Source: Bog-756 sp963830165
Lineage (GTDB): Bacteria > Actinomycetota > Acidimicrobiia > Acidimicrobiales > RAAP-2
Reading direction: 5' to 3'
DNA: 64,000 nucleotides
Assembly: GCA_963830165.1 (NCBI GenBank)
Contig: CAWHKZ010000011.1
Coordinates: 310,001 to 374,000 of the forward strand
The position numbers and the translations under genes are program-made. This document shows positions 1-8,723 of this stretch, piece by piece. Within the stretch, counting starts at the first letter, position 1. Every line of letters starts with the position of its first letter. The notes beneath the pieces are model-generated. The model saw only the letters and a list, made by a program, of their open reading frames with translations, was not told the origin of the DNA and ran no database searches.

Positions 1-173
1 ACGCACAGGAGGGAGAAGGCGGCGAGCACCACGGCGGAGCCGGCCACCAGGGCCCAGGCCCGGGCCAGCCGATGGATCGTCCCCGTGAGGATGAGGAGCT
101 GGAGGGCCAGGAGCGTGGGGCTGATGGCCGCGCCGAGGGCCAGAGGGAGCACGGCGACCAGCAGCGTGCCCAT
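1..173 (-). CDS. Membrane protein, N-terminal fragment (GAP/Sap-like)
   Basis: The gene starts with ATG at 173 and runs off the left edge, so only about 57 residues are visible. They form two hydrophobic helices: the first holds MGTLLVAVLPLALGAAISP and the second LVAGSAVVLAAFSLL, joined by a short segment with a His-Arg pair. The early Ala-Ile-Ser-Pro turn recalls GAP/Sap-type (sulfolipid-addressing) and LysE-type exporters of Actinobacteria. The family call is tentative because most of the protein is outside the window. It lies downstream of the bioB-bsaP pair on the same strand, with an 87-base gap that looks empty. Confidence 0.5.
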   Translation of the reverse strand, partial: MGTLLVAVLPLALGAAISPTLLALQLLILTGTIHRLARAWALVAGSAVVLAAFSLLC

Positions 174-260
174 CGGCCCAACCTAATCCCGGGCCTCCTG
201 GACGCAGGGGATCGGTGTGGGTCACGCCTCCACGGCCACGCGTCCGGGGCCGGGCGGCGA

Positions 261-449
261 CTACGGAGCGCCCGACTCCCCGTGGTCGCGACACCGGGCC
301 CGGTAGCCGCCGGGCGTCACCGTCACCGTCAGCCGCCGGCCGCAGGTCGCGCAGAACCGGGGCGGGTCGAGGGTGCGGCCGCAGCCCACGCAGGTCGTCG
401 ACCCGCAGCCGGTGCAGTGCGGGGCGTCCACTCCGGTCGCCCCGGTCAC
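261..449 (-). CDS. bsaP: Biotin synthase auxiliary protein BsaP-like
   Basis: A 62-residue protein with seven cysteines arranged as C-x2-C (12/15), C-x2-C (20/23), C-x2-C (33/36) and Cys53. It contains the block DPPRFCATCGRRL and ends in CRDHG. It starts with GTG 10 bases after the bioB stop, so the two are almost certainly co-transcribed. Mycobacteria carry a small Cys-rich gene at the same place (next to bioB), and its product, BsaP, is known to be needed for biotin synthase to convert dethiobiotin to biotin, probably by helping its iron-sulfur chemistry. The name is assigned from position, size and Cys pattern. Whether the cysteines bind zinc or an Fe-S cluster cannot be told from sequence. 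Confidence 0.75.
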   Translation of the reverse strand: MTGATGVDAPHCTGCGSTTCVGCGRTLDPPRFCATCGRRLTVTVTPGGYRARCRDHGESGAP

Positions 450-459
450 GGCCGGCGGA

Positions 460-1551
460 TCACAGGACGCCGGTCAGGGCGCCCACCGGCATCCGCAGGT
501 CGGCCAGCATCTGGCGGTCCTCGTCGGGCGACCGTCCGAGGGTGGTGAGGTAGTTGCCCACGATGAGGGCGTTGATGCCCGAGGTCATGCCCATCGACTG
601 CAGCTCGCGCAGGGTGACTTCCCGACCGCCGGCGTAGCGGAGGATCACACCGGGCAGGCCGAGCCGGAACAGGGCGATCCAGCGGATGGCCTCCCAGGCC
701 GCCACGGGCTGTTCGCCACCCAGTGGCGTGCCCGGGCGGGGGTTGAGGAAGTTGAGCGGCACCTCGGTGGGGTCGAGCTCCTGGAGCTGGGTCAGCAGCT
801 CGATGCGCTGGTCGTCGGACTCGCCCATGCCGATGAGTGCGCCGCAGCACAGCTCCATCCCGTGGTCGCGGACCAGCCGGCACGTCTCCTCGCGCTCTTC
901 CCAGGTGTGGGTGGTGACCACGTTCGGGAAGAAGGAGCGGGACGTCTCGAGGTTGTGGTTGTAGCGGTGGACGCCGCCCTCGGCGAACCGCCGGGCCTGG
1001 TCCTCGGTCAGCAGCCCGGCGCTGACGGCCACCTGGAGTCCCGTCCGCTCCCGGACCATCGGGACCAGCTCGAGGATCCGCCGCATCGTCCGCTCGTCGG
1101 GGCCGCGCACGGCCAGCACGATGCAGAACTCGGAGGCCCCGGCGGCCTTCGTCTCCTCGGCGGCCTGCAGCACCTCGTCGGCGTCGAGGAAGGGCGTGGC
1201 CTTCACCGGCGTGTCGAAGCGGGACGACTGCGAACAGAAGTGGCAGTCCTCGGGACAGCCGCCCGTCTTGGCCGACAGGATCCCCTCGACCTCGACCTCC
1301 GGACCGCACCAGGCCAGCCGGACCTGGTGGGCCAAGGCGGCCAGCGAGGTGACGTAGGCATCGGGCAGGGCGGCCAGACCGGACAGCTCCTCGCCGGTCA
1401 GCAGACGTCGCTCGTCGAGGAGCGCCTCCTCGGCGGCGTGGATGCGGGCCCGGGCCGCCGCCGGGTCGATCTCGGGGCGCACGGGCTCGCCCCGGCGGGA
1501 CGGCGAGAGGGTGACGGGGGAGGTGGCGGTGTCTCCGGACATGGCCGACAC
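460..1551 (-). CDS. bioB: Biotin synthase
   Basis: Radical-SAM enzyme that inserts sulfur into dethiobiotin, the last step of biotin synthesis. The protein is 363 residues if it starts at the GTG at 1551; an in-frame ATG at 1542 is equally possible. The radical-SAM cluster motif C-x3-C-x2-C is seen at Cys99, Cys103 and Cys106 (GGCPEDCHFCSQSS), followed by the family motif for the second cluster region (YNHNLETSRSFFP) and the C-terminal NPRPGTPL and GINALIVGNYLTT blocks. The first 30 residues are a low-complexity extension. No bioA, bioD or bioF lies nearby. It is followed by the BsaP-like gene. Confidence 0.95.
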   Translation of the reverse strand: MSAMSGDTATSPVTLSPSRRGEPVRPEIDPAAARARIHAAEEALLDERRLLTGEELSGLAALPDAYVTSLAALAHQVRLAWCGPEVEVEGILSAKTGGCPEDCHFCSQSSRFDTPVKATPFLDADEVLQAAEETKAAGASEFCIVLAVRGPDERTMRRILELVPMVRERTGLQVAVSAGLLTEDQARRFAEGGVHRYNHNLETSRSFFPNVVTTHTWEEREETCRLVRDHGMELCCGALIGMGESDDQRIELLTQLQELDPTEVPLNFLNPRPGTPLGGEQPVAAWEAIRWIALFRLGLPGVILRYAGGREVTLRELQSMGMTSGINALIVGNYLTTLGRSPDEDRQMLADLRMPVGALTGVL

Positions 1552-1601
1552 GGTAGTGGCCCGGCGGGCCGACCCGGAAACCGGTGCCGGAGCGCCGGTC
1601 G

Positions 1602-2444
1602 TCAGAGGCGGGGCGGCGGGTCGCCGAAGACCGGGGGCCGCTTCTCCCGCAGGGCGGCCACGCCCTCGCGGTAGTCGGGCCCGGCCATCATCGGGTCGAG
1701 CAGGGCCTCGGCGGCCCGCACCGACTCGGCGACGGTCAGGTGGAAGGCCTCGTAGACCTGGCGCTTGGACGCGGCGAGCGAGGCGGGGGAGACGGTGGTG
1801 GCCAGCATCCGCGCGTAGGCGTGGACGTGGTCGAGCAGGTCGGGGCCGTCGACCACCGCCGTGACGAGGCCGAGGGCGTGGGCCTCGTCGGCGTCGAACC
1901 GCCGGCTGGACAGGATGAGGTCGAGCGCCCGGGGCAGCCCGATCAGCCGGGGGAGCAGCCAGGCCAGGCCGAAGGCGCAGGGCAGGCCGAGCCTGCCGTG
2001 GGCGGTCGTGAACGTGGCGCCCCGGGCGGCGAAGCGCAGGTCGTGGTAGCAGGACAGGGCGAAGCCGATGCCGGCGACCGGACCGTTGATGGCGGCCAGG
2101 ACGGGCTTGTCGAGGCCGAAGTGGTAGGCCAGCTCGGCGTCGAACTCCTCACGCACCCCGTAGCCCGGCGTGGCCAGGTCGTCGGGCGCCCCGGCGTCGT
2201 AGGCGCCGCGCTCGAGGTGGCCGGCCAGGTCGTCGGACTCGGCACCGGCGCAGAACCCGCGCCCGGCGCCGGTCACCACGATCACCCGCACGGCCGGGTC
2301 GTCCGAGGCCTCCTGCAGGTGGCCGCGGTACTCCGCGTTCATGGTGGCCGTCCACGCGTTGAGCCGCTCGGGGCGGTGGAGCGTGATCGTGGCCACGCGG
2401 TCGGCGACCTCGTAGCGGGTGGCCTCGGTCCGGGGCTGGTCCAT
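1602..2444 (-). CDS. Enoyl-CoA hydratase/isomerase family protein
   Basis: A 280-residue crotonase-fold protein. N-terminal ATITLHRPERLNAW and the oxyanion-hole segment GRGFCAGAE fit enoyl-CoA hydratases; a second oxyanion loop is at NGPVAGIGFALSC. The usual catalytic Glu positions lie in the GRLGLP stretch, but that loop reads HGRLGLPCAFG, so substrate and exact reaction (hydration, isomerisation or hydrolysis) are open. It sits between ahcY (76 bases upstream) and bioB (50 bases downstream) on the same strand and could be read with them, but no functional link is evident. Confidence 0.85.
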   Translation of the reverse strand: MDQPRTEATRYEVADRVATITLHRPERLNAWTATMNAEYRGHLQEASDDPAVRVIVVTGAGRGFCAGAESDDLAGHLERGAYDAGAPDDLATPGYGVREEFDAELAYHFGLDKPVLAAINGPVAGIGFALSCYHDLRFAARGATFTTAHGRLGLPCAFGLAWLLPRLIGLPRALDLILSSRRFDADEAHALGLVTAVVDGPDLLDHVHAYARMLATTVSPASLAASKRQVYEAFHLTVAESVRAAEALLDPMMAGPDYREGVAALREKRPPVFGDPPPRL

Positions 2445-2520
2445 GGTCGGCGAACCGGTTCGGAGGACCGGGCCGGGTCGGGCGCCGTGGCGCGCCGCCC
2501 GACCGGGCCCCCCCGTCGGC

Positions 2521-3972
<1,452 letters not shown>

Positions 3973-4100
3973 GGTGGCTCCTTCGTCGTACCGGCCCCTG
4001 GCAGGAACGGTGCTCACCGGCAGGGCCGTCTGCCCTCCCGCGTGCGTCCGAGCCCCTCCGGTGGCCGTGGCCCCAGGTCTCAGATTCGCTCCAGGCATGT
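3973..4100 (-). promoter_or_regulatory. ahcY leader with a stable stem
   Basis: The about 128-base leader read towards ahcY can fold a strong stem: CACCGG at 4058-4063 plus AGGG at 4054-4057 (on the minus strand) pairs with CCCT at 4022-4025 and CCGGTG at 4015-4020, with one bulged G. The pairing is seen directly. A metabolite-sensing role (SAM or SAH) would suit ahcY, but the sequence does not match the SAH riboswitch consensus I know, so the class is unknown. Confidence 0.25.
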
Positions 4101-4281
4101 TAGTCGACGGGTCCTGGTGGGCATCTGACGAGGAGCAGGCCGTCGGTCCCGGTCACCGCCCCGTCACCGCCCCGTCGACGCCCCGGCGTCACCCCGCCCG
4201 GGGCCGCCCTCCTGTTAGCCTCGTCCGGTCACGCCGGGGGGCGATCCGACGGGGGAGCGTGCGGGAGAACGGGGAGACCAC

Positions 4282-5943
4282 ATGGGCTACGGCGGAACGA
4301 ACTCGACCGCGGGGCGGATCCGGGGACGGCGTCGGCGCCGCCCGGCAGCGGCGCTGGCCGCGTGCATCGTCGGGGCCGGACTGCTGGCCGCCTGCGGTTC
4401 GTCCTCCTCGACGTCCACCACCACGTCGGACGCACCGAGCGGGAAGGTCCTGCTGGTCGGGACGTTCGACGGGCACGCCGGCACGTACACGACCATCCAG
4501 GCCGCGGTCGACGCGGCGACGCCCGGTGACTGGATCCTGATCGCCCCGGGCGACTACCACGAGACGGCCGACAGCACCCACCCGACGGACCCGGCCCACG
4601 GCGACAACGGCGGGGTCATGATCTCGACGCCCGACATCCACCTGCGGGGCATGGACCGCGCCACCGTGGTGGTCGACGGCACCAAGCCGGGCTACGGCCA
4701 GTGCAGCTCGAACCCGGCGGCCCAGACGTACGGCGCGGTCGGGTCCAACGGCCAGCCGGTCGGACGCAACGGCATCGTGGTCTGGAAGGCGAACGGGGTG
4801 AGCGTCGACAACCTGACCGCCTGCAACTTCCTCGCCGGCTCGGGTGACTCGGGCAACGAGATCTGGTGGAACGGCGGGGCCGACAGCGGCCTGGTCGGCC
4901 TCCACGGCTACGAGGGCAGCTACCTCACGGCGACGTCGACCTTCTTCGACAACGAGAGCACCGCCGCCCAGTACGGCATCTTCTCCTCGAACTCGGCGGG
5001 CCCGGCTTCGTGGAACCAGACCTACGCCAGCAACTTCAACGACTCGGGCGAGTACGTGGGGGCGTGCAAGCAGGAGTGCGACATCACCATCGACCACTCC
5101 TGGGTCGAGTACAACGCCCTCGGCTACTCGGGCACCAATTCGGGTGGGGCCATCGTGATCGAGAACTCCCAGTTCGACAACAACCAGGACGGCCTCGACA
5201 CCAACACGCAGATCGCCGGTGACCCACCGGCGCCCCAGGACGGCGCCTGCCCCGACGGGGCCACCAGCCCGATCACCCACACCCACTCGTGCTGGGTGTT
5301 CATCCACAACTACAGCCACAACAACAACAACCCCGACGTGCCGTCGTCCGGCACGGCCGGCCAGGGTCCCACGGGTACGGGCATGACCCTGTCGGGCGGG
5401 ACCAACGACACGGTCATGGACAACACGTTCGCCGACAACGGGGCGTGGGGCTTCCTGATGATCCCGTATCCCGACTCGAGCGTCCCCGAGTACGACCAGT
5501 CCTGCCCGGGCACGGGCGGGGTCGAGTCGACGCTGTTCGGCTGCGTCTACGACCCGAAGAACGACGCGCTGCTCCACAACACGTTCAGCAACGACGGTTA
5601 CTTCAAGAACCCGAGCAACTCCGACTTCGGGGAGCTCACCCTCTACGGCGGTCAGCCGTCCAACTGCTACGTGGGCAACGTGACCCCGAACGGGACTTCC
5701 CCGTCGGACCTCCAGCAGACCAAGACCACCTGCGGAGTGACCACCACGGCATCCGATGCCGGCGCCGCCCTGCTCGGCCAGGTCCTCTGCGACACGGGCA
5801 ACGGTCCGTGCAACTCGACGATGGTCTACCCGCAGCACACCGGTGTGGTCATGCACCCGCTGCCGTCGGGGCTGCCGTCCATGCCCAACCCGTGCGAGGG
5901 CGTGCCGGCCAACGCCTGGTGCCCCGGGGGCAGACCGGTCTGA
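4282..5943 (+). CDS. Secreted right-handed beta-helix lipoprotein
   Basis: A 553-residue exported protein. A basic N-terminus (RRRRR at about 16-20), a hydrophobic stretch and the lipobox LLAAC put the lipid-anchored Cys at 38. A Ser/Thr-rich spacer follows. From about residue 60 the protein has parallel beta-helix features: the strand-turn motif TIQAAVDAATPGDWILIAPG typical of periplasmic copper-binding/pectate-lyase-like folds, then many short Asn-rich repeats (DNNQDGLDTN, NYSHNNNN, MDNTFADNGAWGF). Such proteins bind or cut polysaccharides, but no catalytic set is recognisable. It has a good ribosome site (GGGGAGA) and faces away from ahcY, so it has its own promoter in the 309-base gap. 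No partner gene is adjacent. Confidence 0.8.
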   Translation: MGYGGTNSTAGRIRGRRRRRPAAALAACIVGAGLLAACGSSSSTSTTTSDAPSGKVLLVGTFDGHAGTYTTIQAAVDAATPGDWILIAPGDYHETADSTHPTDPAHGDNGGVMISTPDIHLRGMDRATVVVDGTKPGYGQCSSNPAAQTYGAVGSNGQPVGRNGIVVWKANGVSVDNLTACNFLAGSGDSGNEIWWNGGADSGLVGLHGYEGSYLTATSTFFDNESTAAQYGIFSSNSAGPASWNQTYASNFNDSGEYVGACKQECDITIDHSWVEYNALGYSGTNSGGAIVIENSQFDNNQDGLDTNTQIAGDPPAPQDGACPDGATSPITHTHSCWVFIHNYSHNNNNPDVPSSGTAGQGPTGTGMTLSGGTNDTVMDNTFADNGAWGFLMIPYPDSSVPEYDQSCPGTGGVESTLFGCVYDPKNDALLHNTFSNDGYFKNPSNSDFGELTLYGGQPSNCYVGNVTPNGTSPSDLQQTKTTCGVTTTASDAGAALLGQVLCDTGNGPCNSTMVYPQHTGVVMHPLPSGLPSMPNPCEGVPANAWCPGGRPV

Positions 5944-6035
5944 GCACCGGGCCCGGGCCACCTCCAGGGCCTGGGCGCCCGCGCCCCGGTCGGCAGGTAC
6001 CGTGGCCCGAGCGGTCGCACCGGCCGCAACCCATG

Positions 6036-6058
6036 AAGTTGACCTAGTTAGTCAACTT
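6036..6058. promoter_or_regulatory. Inverted repeat upstream of metY
   Basis: AAGTTGAC, seven bases, GTCAACTT: a perfect 8-bp inverted repeat 66 bases before the metY start, in the only AT-richer patch of the gap. It also contains a TTGAC element that could act as a -35 box. It looks like the operator of a dimeric regulator controlling metY-metX; the regulator is not identified. Confidence 0.5.
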
Positions 6059-6123
6059 TTGCAAGTATCGGGTCCACCAGTGCGGCCTCCGGGCCGCACG
6101 CCAGCCTGTCGAAGGAGCACACG

Positions 6124-7422
6124 ATGCCTGAATGGGGATTCGAGACCCGTCAGATCCACGCCGGTGCGTCGCCCGACCCGACCACGAGCGCCCGGGCCAC
6201 GCCGATCTACCAGACCACCAGCTACACCTTCCGGGACACCGCCCACGCGGCGGCCCTGTTCGGGCTGGAGGAACTGGGCAACATCTACACCCGGATCATG
6301 AATCCGACCCAGGCCGTGTTCGAGGAGCGCGTGGCCGCCCTCGAGGGCGGGGTCGCGGCCCTGGCCGTGGCCAGCGGCCAGGCCGCCGAGTCGATCGCCC
6401 TGCTGAACCTGGCCGAGAACGGCGGCCACGTCGTGTCGTCGGCCTCGCTCTACGGCGGGACCTACAACCTCTTCCACTACACGCTGCCCAAGCTCGGTGT
6501 CGAGGTCACCTTCGTCGACGACCCCGACGACCTCGAGGCCTGGCGCTCGGCCCTCCGGCCCAACACCAAGGCCCTCTACGCCGAAACGTTGGGCAACCCG
6601 AAGGGCGACGTGCTCGACTTCGCCGGGGTGTCGGGCATCGCCCACGAGTACAAGGTCCCCCTGGTGGTCGACAACACGCTGGCGACGCCGTACCTGTGCA
6701 ACCCGCTGGCCCACGGCGCCGACATCGTCGTCCACTCGGCCACCAAGTTCCTCGGCGGCCACGGGACCTCCATCGGCGGTGTCATCGTCGACGGCGGCAC
6801 CTTCGACTACGAGGGCAGTGGCAAGTTCCCCGGGTTCACCGAGCCCGACCCGAGCTACCACGGCCTGGTCTTCGGCGACCTGCCCGCCCCTCTCTTCCCG
6901 GCCCGTTTCGTGCTGAAGGCCCGCCTGCAGTACCTGCGGGACCTCGGGCCGGCCGTGTCGCCGTTCAACTCGTTCCTGTTCATCCAGGGCGTGGAGACCC
7001 TCAGCCTGCGCATGGAGCGTCACGTGCAGAACGCCGCCGCGGTGGCCGCCTGGCTCGAAGCGCGCGACGAGGTGACCTGGGTGGCCTACCCCGGACTCGA
7101 CTCCAGTCCGTGGCACGCCCGCCAGCTGCAATACCTCCCCCGGGGCGGCGGAGCCATCCTCGCCTTCGGCATCGAGGGCGGTGCCGACGCCGGTCGTCGG
7201 TTCATCGAGGGGCTCGAGCTCTTCAGCCACCTGGCCAACGTGGGCGACGTACGCAGCCTGGCCATCCATCCGGCCTCGACGACCCATTCGCAGCTGACCG
7301 AGGCCGAACAGGTCTCCGCCGGCGTCACGCCCGACCTGGTGCGGCTGTGCATCGGTATCGAGTCGGTCGCGGACATCCTGGCCGACCTCGAGGTGGGTTT
7401 CGCCGCGGCCAAGAGGGCGTGA
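6124..7422 (+). CDS. metY: O-acetylhomoserine sulfhydrylase
   Basis: PLP enzyme that makes homocysteine from O-acetylhomoserine and sulfide (direct sulfhydrylation). The 432-residue length is typical of MetY rather than the shorter cystathionine synthases. The PLP lysine is Lys208 in HSATKF, and the family signatures FETRQIHAG, YQTTSY, YTRIMNPT and the Asp of VVDNTLATP are all present. It has a GAAGGAG ribosome site and overlaps metX by the GTGA at 7419-7422, so the two are translationally coupled, a common actinobacterial arrangement. An inverted repeat upstream suggests regulation. Confidence 0.95.
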   Translation: MPEWGFETRQIHAGASPDPTTSARATPIYQTTSYTFRDTAHAAALFGLEELGNIYTRIMNPTQAVFEERVAALEGGVAALAVASGQAAESIALLNLAENGGHVVSSASLYGGTYNLFHYTLPKLGVEVTFVDDPDDLEAWRSALRPNTKALYAETLGNPKGDVLDFAGVSGIAHEYKVPLVVDNTLATPYLCNPLAHGADIVVHSATKFLGGHGTSIGGVIVDGGTFDYEGSGKFPGFTEPDPSYHGLVFGDLPAPLFPARFVLKARLQYLRDLGPAVSPFNSFLFIQGVETLSLRMERHVQNAAAVAAWLEARDEVTWVAYPGLDSSPWHARQLQYLPRGGGAILAFGIEGGADAGRRFIEGLELFSHLANVGDVRSLAIHPASTTHSQLTEAEQVSAGVTPDLVRLCIGIESVADILADLEVGFAAAKRA

Positions 7423-8548
7423 CGGCGCCCCACGGGGCACGATCCTGGCAGCCCGGCGACGAGCCCGGCGGGCGGAGGCTCGCCCACCTGGCCGAGGGCG
7501 CCGGCGGGCTCCGGCTGGAGGGCGGCGCCACCCTGCCGGCGGTCACCGTGGCCTACGAGACATGGGGGTCCCTCGACGCCGCGGGCTCGAACGCGGTGCT
7601 GGTCCTCCACGCGCTGACCGGTGACTCCCATGCGGCCGGCGCGGCCGGACCGGGGCACCCCACCCCCGGGTGGTGGGACCCCCTGGTCGGGCGCGGCGCG
7701 GCGATCGACACCGACCGGTGGTTCGTGGTCTGCCCCAACGTGCTCGGGGGCTGCCAGGGCACGACGGGACCGTCGTCGGCCTCCCCGGACGGCTCCCCGT
7801 GGGGCTCGCGGTTCCCCGGCTGACGATCCGCGACCAGGTGGCCGCCGAGGTCCTGCTCGCCGATCACCTGGGCATCGACCGGTGGGCCGGCGTGGTCGGC
7901 GGATCCATGGGCGGGATGCGGGTGCTCGAGTGGTGCGTCGGCCATCCGGACCGGGTGGCCCGCGCCGCGGTGCTGGCCGTGGGGGCGGCGGCCACCGCCG
8001 AGGAGATCGCGTTGTGCTCGATGCAGTGCCGGGCCATCCGGCTCGACCCCGACTTCCTCGGTGGCGACTACTACGGCTCCGGCCGGGCCCCCCTGGCCGG
8101 CATGGCCCTGGCCCGCGGGATCGGCCAGATCAGCTATCGCACCGACGTCGAGTTCGACCGCCGCTTCGGCCGGTGGCCCCAGGGCGACGAGGACCCGCTG
8201 TCCGGCGGCCGGTACGCCGTCGAGTCGTACCTCGCCCACCACGGCGACAAACTGGTCCGACGCTTCGACCCCAACTCCTATCTGGTGCTGAGCGAAGCCA
8301 TGAACAGTCACGACGTGGGACGGGGGCGGGGCGGCGTGACCGCTGCGCTGGCCCGGGTGACCGCCCACGTCGAGGTGGCCGGCATCGACTCCGACCGGCT
8401 CTTCCCGCTCGACCTCCAGGCGGAACTGGCCCGCGCCCTGCCCGGCGGGCGGCCGTGCCGGGTGATCAGTTCCGAGTTCGGCCACGACGGGTTCCTGCTC
8501 GAAGTCGACCAGGCCGGGACGGTGGTGGCCGACGCCCTCAGCGCCTGA
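7419..8548 (+). CDS. metX: Homoserine O-acetyltransferase, with a -1 frameshift
   Basis: Acetylates homoserine with acetyl-CoA, supplying the MetY substrate. The reading frame begins at the GTG at 7419 and shows the alpha/beta-hydrolase start (VTVAYETWGSLDA, HALTGDSHAAG, VVCPNVLGGCQGTTGPSS). After GSRFP the frame is lost at a CCCC run (7814-7817) and resumes one base shifted at RLTIRDQVAAE, followed by the nucleophile elbow VGGSMGGMR and the C-terminal SEFGHDGFLLE with the catalytic His. One extra C would restore a normal enzyme of about 376 residues. Every other motif is intact, so a sequencing error is more likely than true loss, but this cannot be settled here. Confidence 0.9.
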
Positions 8549-8723
8549 CGGCGGCATCCCGGCTCCTCACCTCCGGCGACCGACGGAGCGGGGGTGCGAC
8601 GGTCGACCGTCGTCCCGGGGGGTGGACGAACCACGGGTTGCGCCGGAAACACACCTGTGTTCGTCCCGGATTTGGGACCTTTTACCTTGTGACAGTCGTG
8701 TTGACACTCCTAGCGTTGAAGGC

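Noticed and set aside
3973..4098. Upstream ATG at 4098 for AhcY (525 residues)
   Set aside because: The ATG at 3972 has a strong GAAGGAG site and gives the family's normal length; the extra 42 residues are not AhcY-like and overlap a stable stem.
3973..4100. SAH riboswitch before ahcY
   Set aside because: The conserved GAGGAGCGCUGC and CCAGGCUCG elements that I associate with the class are missing, so only an unclassified stem is reported.
6132..7823. 563-codon frame that looks like a fusion ending in MetX sequence
   Set aside because: Up to 7422 it is the shifted shadow of metY; only from the GTG at 7419 does it carry the true metX start.
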